Source: F1-80-MAGs062 sp046345315 (GTDB taxonomy: Bacteria; Planctomycetota; Planctomycetia; Planctomycetales; Planctomycetaceae). From it: a stretch of 64,000 nt of DNA. The stretch is taken from the NCBI GenBank assembly GCA_046345315.1, contig JBKDKA010000253.1, positions 1-64,000 of the forward strand, in the 5' to 3' direction. The number at the start of each line of letters is the position of its first letter. Position 1 is the stretch's first letter. The notes beneath the pieces were generated by a model that worked only from the letters and a program-made list of their open reading frames with translations, ran no database searches and was not told where the DNA came from. Made by a program: the position numbers and the translations under genes. Below are positions 26,768 to 35,155 of the stretch, one piece after another.

Positions 26768-26843
26768 AAAACCGGGACAGGCACACTTCTCCGCGAGAAT
26801 GTGTGAGCTTCTTCAGAGTTGTCCGGGAGCCAGTCCCGGTTTT
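26768..26843. repeat. Dispersed hairpin repeat, copy B
   Basis: aaaaccgggac (26768-26778) is repeated in perfect inversion as gtcccggtttt (26833-26843). Next to the right arm lies gggagcca and the copy runs on as gtctggcgtactaag, nearly as in copy D (atcaggcgttctaag). It fills most of the gap between rfbF and rfbG. Confidence 0.7.
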
Positions 26844-26890
26844 GTCTGGCGTACTAAGTTACGGGCGTGGGTCTGCAACGGGAGACTGGA

Positions 26891-27928
26891 ATGGATTCCG
26901 GGTTTGATCAGAATTTCTGGCGTGATCGCAGGGTGCTCGTCACCGGGGCAACCGGGCTTGTCGGGTCGTGGCTGGTCCGACGTCTGCTGAAAGCTGAGGC
27001 AGACGTTGTCTGCCTTGTGCGAGACTGGGTACCACGCGCAATTCTGAACAGCGACAGTCTGGCTGATCAGGTGACAGTTGTTCGAGGCGATATCTGTGAT
27101 CTGGATCTGCTGGAACGAACGCTCGGGGAATATGAAATTGAAACGGTTATGCACCTGGCGGCTCAGACAATCGTCGGGATCGCCAATCGCAATCCACTGT
27201 CGACCTTTGAGTCAAACATAGCCGGAACATGGAAGCTGCTGGAGGCATGCCGCCGAAGTCCAAGAGTCAGGCAGATTATCGCTGCGTCGTCTGACAAAGC
27301 ATACGGTGACTCTCCGGTTCTGCCCTACACCGAGAAAACACCGCTGGAGGGACGGCATCCCTATGACGTCAGCAAGTCCTGCAGTGATCTCATCTGCCAG
27401 ACATACGCGACGACTTACAAAACGCCGGTCATTGTGACTCGCTGCGGAAATTTTTACGGCGGCGGTGATCTGAACTGGAATCGGATCATTCCCGGGACAA
27501 TCCGATCCGTTATCAGGGGTCAGAGTCCTGTGATTCGGTCTGATGGATCATTTATTCGCGACTACTTTTACGTTGAAGACGGAGCAGCAGCATACATGAT
27601 GCTTGCTGAAAAGCTTGCAGAACGACCAGAACTGGCGGGCGAGGCGTTCAATCTGTCGAATGAAACTCAGGTGACCGTTCTGCAACTTGTGGAGAAAGTA
27701 CTGGCGAATATGAATTCGTCACTGCAGCCCCGGGTGCTCGGTGAATCATGTCACGAGATAATTCATCAGTCACTTGACGCCACGAAGGCACGTGAAATTC
27801 TGGGGTGGACACCGATATTCACACTGGAAGAAGGTTTAAGCAGGACAATCAAATGGTACACGCAGCATTTCCAGTCGTTGACAGCAGCTCGACAGTTGAA
27901 TGTCGTTCGTGCGGCCGAAGCGGCCTGA
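26891..27928 (+). CDS. rfbG: CDP-glucose 4,6-dehydratase
   Basis: Extended SDR enzyme that turns CDP-glucose into CDP-4-keto-6-deoxyglucose. 345 residues from the ATG at 26891, chosen because GGGAG lies six bases upstream; a GTG at 26867 would lack this. NAD-binding motif GATGLVGSWL, catalytic YDVSK (in HPYDVSKSCSD) and the RfbG words HLAAQTIVGIANRNPLSTFE and VTRCGNFYGGGDLNWNRIIP. The last 76 bp overlap the next gene in another frame. Confidence 0.93.
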   Translation: MDSGFDQNFWRDRRVLVTGATGLVGSWLVRRLLKAEADVVCLVRDWVPRAILNSDSLADQVTVVRGDICDLDLLERTLGEYEIETVMHLAAQTIVGIANRNPLSTFESNIAGTWKLLEACRRSPRVRQIIAASSDKAYGDSPVLPYTEKTPLEGRHPYDVSKSCSDLICQTYATTYKTPVIVTRCGNFYGGGDLNWNRIIPGTIRSVIRGQSPVIRSDGSFIRDYFYVEDGAAAYMMLAEKLAERPELAGEAFNLSNETQVTVLQLVEKVLANMNSSLQPRVLGESCHEIIHQSLDATKAREILGWTPIFTLEEGLSRTIKWYTQHFQSLTAARQLNVVRAAEAA

Positions 27929-29112
27929 AGAGTATTCTTTCACTGGGCTCAACTCCACTCGCCAATGCCCTGCTCACCGAGGATCAGCTCGCGAAGCCGG
28001 AACTCACCTGGCCACTGGATCTGGCCTGGTGTCCTGGCTGCTCCCTGGTTCAGATCACGGAGTCGGTGCCCCCTGAGATGATGTTCAGGGACTATGCCTA
28101 CTTCTCGTCATTTGCAGAGACAATGGTCCAGCATGCGCGGCGGATAGCTGATCATCTGACACAGGCAGAGTCATTGAATTCCGAGAGTCTTGTTGTCGAA
28201 GTTGCCAGCAATGATGGTTACCTGCTCCAATGGTACAGGCAACAGGGAATTCCAGTCCTCGGAATCGAACCTGCTCGTAATATCGCCGAGGTCGCAAGGG
28301 ATCAGAGGGGCATTCGTACCATCAGTGAATTCTTTGGCCGTGAACTTGCAGGAGAGCTGGTTGCTGGCGGAGAACGGGCTGATGTAATTCATGCCAATAA
28401 CGTACTGGCTCACGTTCCGGATCTGAATGGAGTGGTTGCTGGCTTCAAGACACTGTTGAAACCGTCCGGAGTGATCGTTGTCGAGGCGCCTTACCTGCGG
28501 GATCTGATCGATCATGTTGAGTTCGACACAATTTATCACGAACATCTCTGTTATTTTTCCCTGACGGCATTGAACCAGCTCTTTTCTCGTCACGGCTTGT
28601 CAATCGTTGATGTTGAGCGACTGACGATTCACGGCGGATCGCTCCGCATATTCGCCCGGCATATGGGCAGTTGTGATGTTCATGAACGTGTCACGACGTT
28701 GCTCAATCAGGAAGCGGAGTGGGTGCTTTCCCCCTCACATTACCGCCAGTTTGAGAATCGTGTTGAGAAACTCCGTGGTGATCTGGTCGCACTGATAAAA
28801 CGCATCAAGCAGGAGAATCGGCGAATTGCCGTATATGGTGCATCCGCAAAGGGAAGTACGCTGCTCAACTATTTCGGGATTGGAAGTGAAACTCTGGAAT
28901 ATGTCGTTGATCGCAGTACCGTCAAACAAGGGCGTTATACTCCTGGTACCCGTCTCAGGATTCATGACCCGGCAAAGTTGCTGACAGATTGCCCCGACTA
29001 CTGTCTGCTGCTGACCTGGAATTTTGCAGACGAAATTCTGATGCAGCAGCAGGCTTATCGTGATCAGGGTGGCAAGTTTATTATCCCAATCCCGCAGTTG
29101 CGAATAGCCTAG
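27853..29112 (+). CDS. Sugar C-methyltransferase (NovU/TylC3 type)
   Basis: SAM-dependent methyltransferase that adds a carbon branch to a keto-sugar nucleotide; 419 residues. The N-terminal zinc-binding domain has CRSCG and CPGC (with LGSTPLANALL between), the SAM fold has VVEVASNDGYLLQWY, and the C-terminal C-methyltransferase domain has YGASAKGSTLLNYFGI and VDRSTVKQGRYTPGT. The only in-frame start is the ATG at 27853, with CAGGA upstream; it overlaps rfbG by 76 bp, unusually long. With RfbF/RfbG it suggests a branched CDP-6-deoxy sugar. Confidence 0.88.
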   Translation: MVHAAFPVVDSSSTVECRSCGRSGLKSILSLGSTPLANALLTEDQLAKPELTWPLDLAWCPGCSLVQITESVPPEMMFRDYAYFSSFAETMVQHARRIADHLTQAESLNSESLVVEVASNDGYLLQWYRQQGIPVLGIEPARNIAEVARDQRGIRTISEFFGRELAGELVAGGERADVIHANNVLAHVPDLNGVVAGFKTLLKPSGVIVVEAPYLRDLIDHVEFDTIYHEHLCYFSLTALNQLFSRHGLSIVDVERLTIHGGSLRIFARHMGSCDVHERVTTLLNQEAEWVLSPSHYRQFENRVEKLRGDLVALIKRIKQENRRIAVYGASAKGSTLLNYFGIGSETLEYVVDRSTVKQGRYTPGTRLRIHDPAKLLTDCPDYCLLLTWNFADEILMQQQAYRDQGGKFIIPIPQLRIA

Positions 29113-29132
29113 CTTCGGAAGAGACACCTGCA

Positions 29133-29678
29133 GTGATCTTTACCCAGACGAAAATTCCGGGCGTCTGGCTCATCGAGCCGAATCGCCATACTGACGAGAG
29201 GGGCTTTTTTGCCAGGACCTGGTGTTGTACTGAATTCGAAACCAGAGGTCTGAACCCGAAGCTCGTACAGTGCAGCGTTTCCTTCAATCACCGATCGGGA
29301 ACACTTCGTGGACTCCATTGGCAAAGTGCCCCGCACGGGGAATGTAAGGTTGTTCGCTGCACCCGAGGTTTGATCTTTGATGTGGTGGTTGATCTGCGTC
29401 CGGACTCACCAACTTTTTGTCAATGGGTGGGAGATACGCTGTCCTGCGAGAATCACAAAGCATTTTACATCCCCGAGGGATGTGCCCACGGGTTCCAGAC
29501 AGTTGCTGACAACTCTGAAGTGTTTTACCAGATGTCACAATTCTACGTGGCAGAGTCGGCGATGGGAGTTCGGTGGGACGACAGTGCTTTCGGAATAGAC
29601 TGGCCACCTGCCAGTGTGCGTTATATGTCACCGCGCGACGCGACGTATCGCGACTTCAGCAGCCGGGAGACAGTGTGA
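29133..29678 (+). CDS. dTDP-4-dehydrorhamnose 3,5-epimerase-like protein (RfbC family)
   Basis: Cupin-fold epimerase family of 181 residues, starting with GTG (GGAAGAG upstream). The catalytic His is in GTLRGLHWQ and the basic patch in CKVVRCTRGLIFDVVVDLR; the C-terminal half has YIPEGCAHGFQTV. Since the neighbours make CDP-4-keto-6-deoxy sugars and no dTDP genes (rfbA, rfbB, rfbD) are in view, it more likely epimerises the C-methylated CDP-sugar, as in other branched-sugar pathways. The stop overlaps the next GTG (GTGA). Confidence 0.88.
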   Translation: MIFTQTKIPGVWLIEPNRHTDERGFFARTWCCTEFETRGLNPKLVQCSVSFNHRSGTLRGLHWQSAPHGECKVVRCTRGLIFDVVVDLRPDSPTFCQWVGDTLSCENHKAFYIPEGCAHGFQTVADNSEVFYQMSQFYVAESAMGVRWDDSAFGIDWPPASVRYMSPRDATYRDFSSRETV

Positions 29679-30355
29679 TCGCACCAATCGGAACAGATAA
29701 ACAATATCAGCCAGTGATCCTCTGGGGGGCTCGGGGACACGCGAAAGTCCTGAACGAGTTCTTGCCGCATCTGGGCTACCGTGTAGCCGCAGTCTTTGAC
29801 AACGATCAGATTGACATTGCGCCGCTCCCGGGTGTCCCCCTCTATCGAGGCATGGATGGTCTGCGAGAATGGCTGGCGCTCAGTGCAGATGAACGATGTT
29901 TTGCGATGGTAGCGATCGGTGGTCATCGAGGTCGCGTCCGTCTCGAAATTCAGAATCTGCTGACAACGTATGGCCTCCAGCCGCTGTCCGCTGTACACCC
30001 GCGAGCATTCGTCGCCGCTGATGCAACCATTGGGGCAGGCAGCCAGATTCTGGCTCAGGCCTCCATCTGCTCCGAGGTGGCTATGGGTAAGGCCTGCATC
30101 ATCAATACCAATGCCAGCGTTGATCATGAGTCAGTACTCGGAGACGGAGTACATATTGCTCCCGGTGCTACGGTTGCCGGCTGTGTGACGATCGGTGAAA
30201 ACGCCATGATTGGTGCTGGCGCCGTTGTGCTGCCTCGACTGACAATCGGTCCGAATTCAATTGTTGGCGCCGGATCGATAGTGACCCGTGATATCCCTGC
30301 AAACAAAGTAGCCTTTGGCAATCCAGCCAGGATAATTCGAGATATCGAATCCTGA
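29675..30355 (+). CDS. Sugar O/N-acyltransferase, NeuD/PglD type
   Basis: 226 residues from the GTG at 29675, coupled to the preceding stop as GTGA. The N-terminal Rossmann-like part carries VILWGARGHAKVLNEFL (the GAxGHA motif of NeuD/PglD). The rest is a left-handed beta-helix of hexapeptide repeats (ATIGAGSQILAQASI, HIAPGATVAGCVTIGENAMI) ending in KVAFGNPARII. It is probably an acetyl-CoA-dependent enzyme acylating the amino or hydroxyl group of a sugar nucleotide; the DegT aminotransferase downstream would supply an amine. Confidence 0.85.
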   Translation: MIAPIGTDKQYQPVILWGARGHAKVLNEFLPHLGYRVAAVFDNDQIDIAPLPGVPLYRGMDGLREWLALSADERCFAMVAIGGHRGRVRLEIQNLLTTYGLQPLSAVHPRAFVAADATIGAGSQILAQASICSEVAMGKACIINTNASVDHESVLGDGVHIAPGATVAGCVTIGENAMIGAGAVVLPRLTIGPNSIVGAGSIVTRDIPANKVAFGNPARIIRDIES

Positions 30356-30376
30356 GAATAGGAAGGTGTATTTCTC

Positions 30377-31105
30377 ATGTCATCACATGATCCAAAAGAC
30401 TCACTGTTGATCAAGAAGATGGCCGCGGATCCGACACTCCGCGGTCTTTCTCGCGACTTTTTTAACCGCACATGTGATTACCGTTACACATACAACTTCA
30501 GCTGGCTCGGTCGTCCGATCATACAATACCCTCAGGACATCGTCGCTCTTCAGGAAGTCATCTGGGAAGTTAAACCACAGTTGATCATTGAAACGGGCAT
30601 TGCTCACGGTGGGTCGCTTATTCTGTCGTCTTCATTACTGCAGCTGATCGGCGGTGACGGCAGGGTGCTCGGAATCGATATCGAGATCCGCCCACACAAT
30701 CTCGCTGCCATCAAAGAGCATCGAATGGCTCATCGTATCGACATGATTGAAGGATCATCCATTGACAGCAACATCGCCGCCGAGGTGCAGCGTGCTGCAG
30801 CAGGCAAGTCGCCTGTCATGGTAATTCTCGATTCAAACCATACTCACGAGCATGTACTGAAGGAACTCCAGCTTTATTCGCCTCTTGTCACCAAAGGCAG
30901 TTATCTTCTGGTATTTGATACCGTTGTCGAACAGATGTCCCCGGATGCATTTCCAGATCGCCCATGGAAGGTAGGCAATAATCCTTACACTGCGGTACAG
31001 GAGTTTCTCAGTACCAACGATCGCTTTGAGCTCAATGCCGAGATCGAAAACAAATTACTGCTCACTGTGGGACCGGGCGGGTGGTTGAAATGTGTGAAAG
31101 ACTAG
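30377..31105 (+). CDS. CmcI-type (cephalosporin hydroxylase family) methyltransferase
   Basis: 242 residues. Despite the family name, CmcI-like proteins are SAM- and metal-dependent methyltransferases, often acting on sugars. Visible: IIETGIAHGGSLIL (SAM loop), VLGIDIEIRPHN, and the metal/active-site word VILDSNHTHEHVLKEL. An AGGAAGG ribosome site precedes the ATG. Its TAG stop is the first three bases of the left terminal repeat of an inserted element, so the original C-terminus may have been altered by a few residues. A role in O-methylating the CDP-derived sugar is inferred. Confidence 0.82.
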   Translation: MSSHDPKDSLLIKKMAADPTLRGLSRDFFNRTCDYRYTYNFSWLGRPIIQYPQDIVALQEVIWEVKPQLIIETGIAHGGSLILSSSLLQLIGGDGRVLGIDIEIRPHNLAAIKEHRMAHRIDMIEGSSIDSNIAAEVQRAAAGKSPVMVILDSNHTHEHVLKELQLYSPLVTKGSYLLVFDTVVEQMSPDAFPDRPWKVGNNPYTAVQEFLSTNDRFELNAEIENKLLLTVGPGGWLKCVKD

Positions 31106-31231
31106 TGCTTTGTCACACCTTGATTCCGGGGTCGTCATTCCCGCGCAGGTGGGAATCCGGTGCCCCGGTGTGGATTCCCGCCTGCTCGGGAATGACACAA
31201 GCCCCCTGTTTTAAGCTCTGACAATGCACTA
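31103..31231. repeat. 129-bp MITE-like element with 13-bp terminal inverted repeats
   Basis: tagtgctttgtca (31103-31115) and tgacaatgcacta (31219-31231) are inverted repeats matching at 12 of 13 positions. Inside lies another hairpin: gtcattcccgcgcaggtggg against the inverted cgcctgctcgggaatgac. The element has no coding capacity. It sits exactly between two sugar genes, provides the stop codon of the left gene, and touches the aaggga ribosome site of the right gene. A 16-bp piece of it, ccgcgcaggtgggaat (31141-31156), recurs at 36658-36673. Confidence 0.7.
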
Positions 31232-31242
31232 AGGGACGAATT

Positions 31243-32385
31243 ATGGAACGAATTCCCGTCGCCGGTCCCTCGATCACGAGCCGAGAGATTGATTACGTTA
31301 CCGATGCTGTAACCAGCTGCTGGTATGGAGAAGCGAATAAGTACCATAACCGGTTTGAAAAGGCATTTGCCGAATACATCGGATCACAGAATGCTGTGGC
31401 TCTTCCCTCGTGTACGTCGGCAATTCATCTCTCTCTGGCAGCGCTCGGTGTCGGAGCAGGTGACGAAGTAATTGTGCCGGACATCACCTGGATCGCGTCT
31501 GCAGCGCCGATTCAGTATGTCGGTGCGAACGTTGTGTTTGCTGACATCGATCGCGACAGCTGGTGTTTGTCGCCGGAAGGGTTCGCCGCGTGTATTACCC
31601 CGAAGACGAAGGCAGTGATTGTCGTTGATCTGTACGGGAACATGCCGCGATGGTCTGAGATTCAGGAGATCGCAGATACAAACAACATCGCTATCATTGA
31701 AGATGCTGCTGAAGCATTCGGATCAGAGTATTCCGGCAAAAAGGCCGGAGTTCTGGGTGCCACGGGAGTTTTCAGCTTTCATGGTTCGAAGACGATGACC
31801 ACTGGAGAGGGGGGGATGCTCGTCACCGACCGTCCGGACCTGCTCAGTCGGGTCCACATTCTTCGCGACCACGGACGGAGACCCGGTGACGTGAGTTTCT
31901 TCAATCACGAAGTCGCCTTCAAATACAAAATGAGCAGTATGCAGGCCGCCCTGGGACTCGCTCAGGTTGAACGTGCCGAAGAGCTTGTTGGTCGCAAACG
32001 AGAAATATTCAGCTGGTATTCCGAACTACTTTCTGATCTTCCGCAAATACAACTCAATGCAGAGCCCGTCGGCACGCGGAATTCCTACTGGATGGTAACG
32101 ATAGTTCTCGGCTCGGAATGGGGAATGAAAAAAGGCCAGTTTGCGGAACTCCTGGCTGCTCGCGGAGTCGAAACCCGTCCATTCTTTCATCCATTGAGCT
32201 CTCTGCCTGCCTACCAGTCATCGCCTCAGGCAGCCATCGCAAGAAAGAGAAACCCGATCGCATACGATGTCAGTCCGCGTGGCATCAATCTGCCATGCTC
32301 CCTGTCAATGACCCGGTCTCAGGCCGTTCAGGTCTGCCAGGAACTCCGCGATGTACTTCGCGCTACCTGCCCTCACATGTTCTGA
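31243..32385 (+). CDS. DegT/DnrJ/EryC1/StrS-family sugar aminotransferase
   Basis: PLP enzyme of 380 residues that aminates a keto sugar nucleotide. Cofactor residues are Asp154 in IIEDAAEAFG and the Schiff-base Lys183 in FHGSKTMTTGEGG. The N-terminal IPVAGPSITSREIDYV and the C-terminal SPRGINLPCSLSMT are typical of perosamine-synthase-like members. The last gene of the plus-strand CDP-sugar group, it follows the MITE-like element. Whether it acts on the CDP-sugar or on another keto sugar is not decided by sequence. Confidence 0.9.
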   Translation: MERIPVAGPSITSREIDYVTDAVTSCWYGEANKYHNRFEKAFAEYIGSQNAVALPSCTSAIHLSLAALGVGAGDEVIVPDITWIASAAPIQYVGANVVFADIDRDSWCLSPEGFAACITPKTKAVIVVDLYGNMPRWSEIQEIADTNNIAIIEDAAEAFGSEYSGKKAGVLGATGVFSFHGSKTMTTGEGGMLVTDRPDLLSRVHILRDHGRRPGDVSFFNHEVAFKYKMSSMQAALGLAQVERAEELVGRKREIFSWYSELLSDLPQIQLNAEPVGTRNSYWMVTIVLGSEWGMKKGQFAELLAARGVETRPFFHPLSSLPAYQSSPQAAIARKRNPIAYDVSPRGINLPCSLSMTRSQAVQVCQELRDVLRATCPHMF

Positions 32386-32406
32386 TGCCGGAAGCGTGAA
32401 CTTCCG
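32386..32406 (+). terminator. Small hairpin after the aminotransferase gene
   Basis: cggaag (32389-32394) and cttccg (32401-32406) form a 6-bp stem with a 6-nt loop right after the stop codon. No T-run follows, so it is at best a weak terminator. Confidence 0.3.
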
Positions 32407-32437
32407 CACCGGAACAGAGTCTGAATGAAGAAGCATC

Positions 32438-32730
32438 TCATCGCGAATCGTTCGCGATGAAGGTCTTCACTTCTCTGATTTCCCGTCCCATATTCAGCCG
32501 CTCGTTCTCAGCACGAAGACGAATCTACTCAGCTTCCAGAGCTGATGGCTGCGTTGGAATGGCCGGAACGCCATTCGCTTAATGCTCTAATTCCAGCACC
32601 GCGGCAGATCTTCATGAATGCCCGGTCGGTGAGCCGCCTGAGTCAGACTGAGCCCCTGCAGAGTCTCCATCTGAACGGCCTGCTGCTTGAGCACCATCGT
32701 GTGCCGACGACGTCTACTGTCTGATTCTGA
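32438..32730 (-). pseudogene. Decayed IS3-family OrfA
   Basis: Translating the minus strand in two frames gives a recognisable OrfA ghost: SRRRRHT, then KQQAVQMETLQGLSLTQAAH with HEDLPRCWN (helix-turn-helix), and LEAE-stop-IRLRAENERLNM with REIREVKTFIANDSR (leucine zipper and the conserved end of OrfA). At least one frameshift and one in-frame stop have destroyed it. No OrfB and no terminal repeats are seen. The last 23 bases (32438-32460) are a perfect 10-bp inverted repeat, tcatcgcgaa with ttcgcgatga, with a 3-nt loop. Confidence 0.6.
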
Positions 32731-32795
32731 TGATGAAACAGATGGACTCCCTGCTCATTCTGCTCACACCTTTCATCAGAGTTTACTGTGGTTTC

Positions 32796-32888
32796 AAAAC
32801 AGGGACTGGCTCCCGACGGATGCGGTGTTTTCCTGCGACTTTTTCAAATGCAAGGGTGCCTGCCCCGGTTTTGAAATGCACTCTTTTT
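32796..32888. repeat. Dispersed hairpin repeat, copy C
   Basis: tttcaaaacagggactggc (from about 32793) is inverted near the right end as gcctgccccggttttgaaa, with three mismatches over 19 bp. Between them lie ttttcctgcgactttttc and aatgcaaggg, matching copy A. It lies in the 564-bp gap between the sugar aminotransferase and the leftward glycosyltransferase, next to the IS3 ghost. Confidence 0.65.
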
Positions 32889-32949
32889 GAGCGCTCACTT
32901 TTCGTGGGTAAGTCTGCAGCTCTCGCTCAACAGAACCAAATTTGTTGCA

Positions 32950-34086
32950 TCACGCCGCAACTTCATCGTGCTGCAGTTCAGTGCGGATCCCTTCTGGATA
33001 CTCGCTCAGCATCTGAAAGGCCAGTTGATACACTGGCCCGGATGGGATCAGATGGGCGTTGCGAAGCTCAGCTGTTGAATCTGCCCGAACGGTCCCTGAA
33101 ACTGCTCGTCGTGAGAAAGCTCTCGCGAGCCTGACGATAACACGTCCCAATTCACGCACGATCTTCTGTCCGGGACCCACACGAGATTTCTTTCTCTTCG
33201 TGAAACCTGGAAGCAGGGAAATGCAGTTTTCAACAAGTTCGCCGGCGGCGGCCTCTGTCAGATTCGTTTCCGCCTGAATTTCCTGCGTGAGCGCGGCCTT
33301 ATAACGCGAATACATCGCGTCTTTCTGACTTCGGTCGCTGATGCGGGACAATCGACAACTGTCATTTGCGCCATGAACCTGCTGAATATAATGTATCTCC
33401 GGGAAGACCATTACCTTTCCTGCAATGACGCTCAGGCCGATCAATAATGATTCGGTAAATACACGCCCCGACTGATAGTCGGTGTGCTTAGCCGTAAGAT
33501 CAAATTGTCTTCTTGCAAGATTCGTTCGATGAATCGCGTAAAAAGTCGAAAACGAATTAGAAGCCATTGTTGAAAATCGATCTGCAGCGGAATCCTGCGT
33601 CATCGAATACGAGTTGAGCACCTCGCATGCATAAGTCGAGGACCTGATCGAATTCGTGTTGCTCGCGTTCACAACTCGCCCCTGAGCAACGGCAAAATCC
33701 GGGTGGTTCATCAAGAAATCGCCGCACTGATCCACGATGGACGGAAAGGCAAAGTCGTCATCGGCGCAGAACGTAAGACACGGTGATTTGACGCGGTAAA
33801 GTGCCGCAGAAATCTTCTCGATCAATGGGATGTCTTCGTGAAAATAGTCGATCTGAAGTCGATTCTGGTAACTCATCACCAGCTGCCGATTTCGGAAATG
33901 CTTTTCGGAATTGCTGGAATCAGCGATAACGATCGGATTCTTCAGTTCGGCCTGAGCGAAGAACTCCAGCAATCGATGCAGGAATTCCGGACGGTTGTAC
34001 GTCGGCACAACGTAAGTGACAGCGAACCTCTCGGATTCCGGCATGATCATTTTCCCCAGGAACATTTGCGTAAGATGCAGAGACAC
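32950..34086 (-). CDS. Glycosyltransferase, GT-A fold (TIGR00180-like)
   Basis: 378 residues. The start of the catalytic domain is VTYVVPTYNRPEFLHRLLEFF near residue 25, and the DxD-type metal site is CADDDFAFPS. HPDFAVAQGRVVN follows. The overall pattern fits the TIGR00180 group of glycosyltransferases found in lipid-linked glycan loci. Met13 or Met15 could be the true start. It is the last gene of the leftward operon that begins at the HisF-like gene. Confidence 0.75.
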   Translation of the reverse strand: MSLHLTQMFLGKMIMPESERFAVTYVVPTYNRPEFLHRLLEFFAQAELKNPIVIADSSNSEKHFRNRQLVMSYQNRLQIDYFHEDIPLIEKISAALYRVKSPCLTFCADDDFAFPSIVDQCGDFLMNHPDFAVAQGRVVNASNTNSIRSSTYACEVLNSYSMTQDSAADRFSTMASNSFSTFYAIHRTNLARRQFDLTAKHTDYQSGRVFTESLLIGLSVIAGKVMVFPEIHYIQQVHGANDSCRLSRISDRSQKDAMYSRYKAALTQEIQAETNLTEAAAGELVENCISLLPGFTKRKKSRVGPGQKIVRELGRVIVRLARAFSRRAVSGTVRADSTAELRNAHLIPSGPVYQLAFQMLSEYPEGIRTELQHDEVAA

Positions 34087-34105
34087 TTTGAGCGAAGGTA
34101 TCGCT

Positions 34106-35152
34106 TCAATGCTGAGCAGGTGTCTCCGGATTTTCGGTCAGTCGAAGATTGCCTTCATCCTCGGAAAGATCATTCATGATCAGTCCGTTCAGTCGATCGG
34201 AGCAGCGATCGGCCGCTGATGCATTCAGGTGGGTGATGTCTGTGAAGTCTGCCACCGTGAACTCATGATCCGTGCTGAGGTCAATGAGTCTCACGTCGTC
34301 ATCGAGATATGGTGCCAGAAACTTTCTGAACTCTTCGATTTCGCCCGGTCGATACGCTCGGATTTCTTCGTGTCGCATCGGCATGATGCACAGGAAGACT
34401 TTTGTTCCGTGTGCCTCACAGTCGTCGAGAATCCGTTCAAAGTAACTGACAAGAAGAGTGTTTCGTCGACTATCGCGTGCGACACTGTCCGTCGGTTGTG
34501 CTGTTCCAGGGAAGATATACTGACCACTTGTTCGAAGATATGGTCGATCAGCCGCTGAGGTCAGCAGATATTTGGGATTGAGAGTCTTCGGAAAACGTCG
34601 GAGCCATCGTCGAAATTCTGTGCTCCGATCGGGAGGATAGTCTGCTGCGTATTCCGGGTCCAGAAATCTGGAATAGGCAAAGTTGCGGTCACTCTTCCAG
34701 ACACTGAACTGGAAATAATCGACTCCCAGAACGAGCGATGTAATGTGATGATTTCGGTCTCGCAGCCACTTCAATTTGTAATACATCTGATTGAATGAAT
34801 CGTTGTCGCATCCAAAGTTGAAGGTGGGAATTGAAAACTGGTCGGGATTCAGTCCGCGATAAATGCGGGAGTTTCCAAGCAGCAGGAGATCGAATTCACG
34901 ATGGTCAGCAATCTGAAACGAGGACGTAATCTGTGATTCCGTGTCGGGGCCGTTAGCACGTTCCAGAATGGAGTTCCCAAAGAAGATTCCGACTGGCAGA
35001 TAAGGAAGATAAACCAGCAACGGAATAGAAACAAAAAGCAAGACTCTCCTGATGAAAGCCCACAGATCTCTGTCCATTTCCTGCGAACTCCGACACCTTG
35101 TCCCTGATTCAGCACTTTCGCAGACATTCAGTTGTCTGCGGACATTCATCAA
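34106..35152 (-). CDS. SGNH-like membrane-anchored protein, partner of the MBOAT
   Basis: 348 residues with one N-terminal membrane helix (about residues 34-56, VLLFVSIPLLVYLPYLPVG), so most of the protein should face the periplasm. LLLLGNSRIYRGLNP looks like SGNH block I (GNS in place of GDS), and FTDITHLN resembles block V with its Asp/His pair. Such proteins often accompany AlgI-type MBOATs (AlgJ/AlgX arrangement) and acylate or deacylate polysaccharide. It begins 3 bp after the MBOAT stop; Met26 (35077) is an alternative start. Confidence 0.7.
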   Translation of the reverse strand: MMNVRRQLNVCESAESGTRCRSSQEMDRDLWAFIRRVLLFVSIPLLVYLPYLPVGIFFGNSILERANGPDTESQITSSFQIADHREFDLLLLGNSRIYRGLNPDQFSIPTFNFGCDNDSFNQMYYKLKWLRDRNHHITSLVLGVDYFQFSVWKSDRNFAYSRFLDPEYAADYPPDRSTEFRRWLRRFPKTLNPKYLLTSAADRPYLRTSGQYIFPGTAQPTDSVARDSRRNTLLVSYFERILDDCEAHGTKVFLCIMPMRHEEIRAYRPGEIEEFRKFLAPYLDDDVRLIDLSTDHEFTVADFTDITHLNASAADRCSDRLNGLIMNDLSEDEGNLRLTENPETPAQH

Positions 35153-35155
35153 CTG

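Noticed and set aside
29133..29678. dTDP-rhamnose synthesis from the rfbC-like gene
   Set aside because: rfbA, rfbB and rfbD are not in the window, and the neighbours are CDP-sugar and C-methyltransferase genes.
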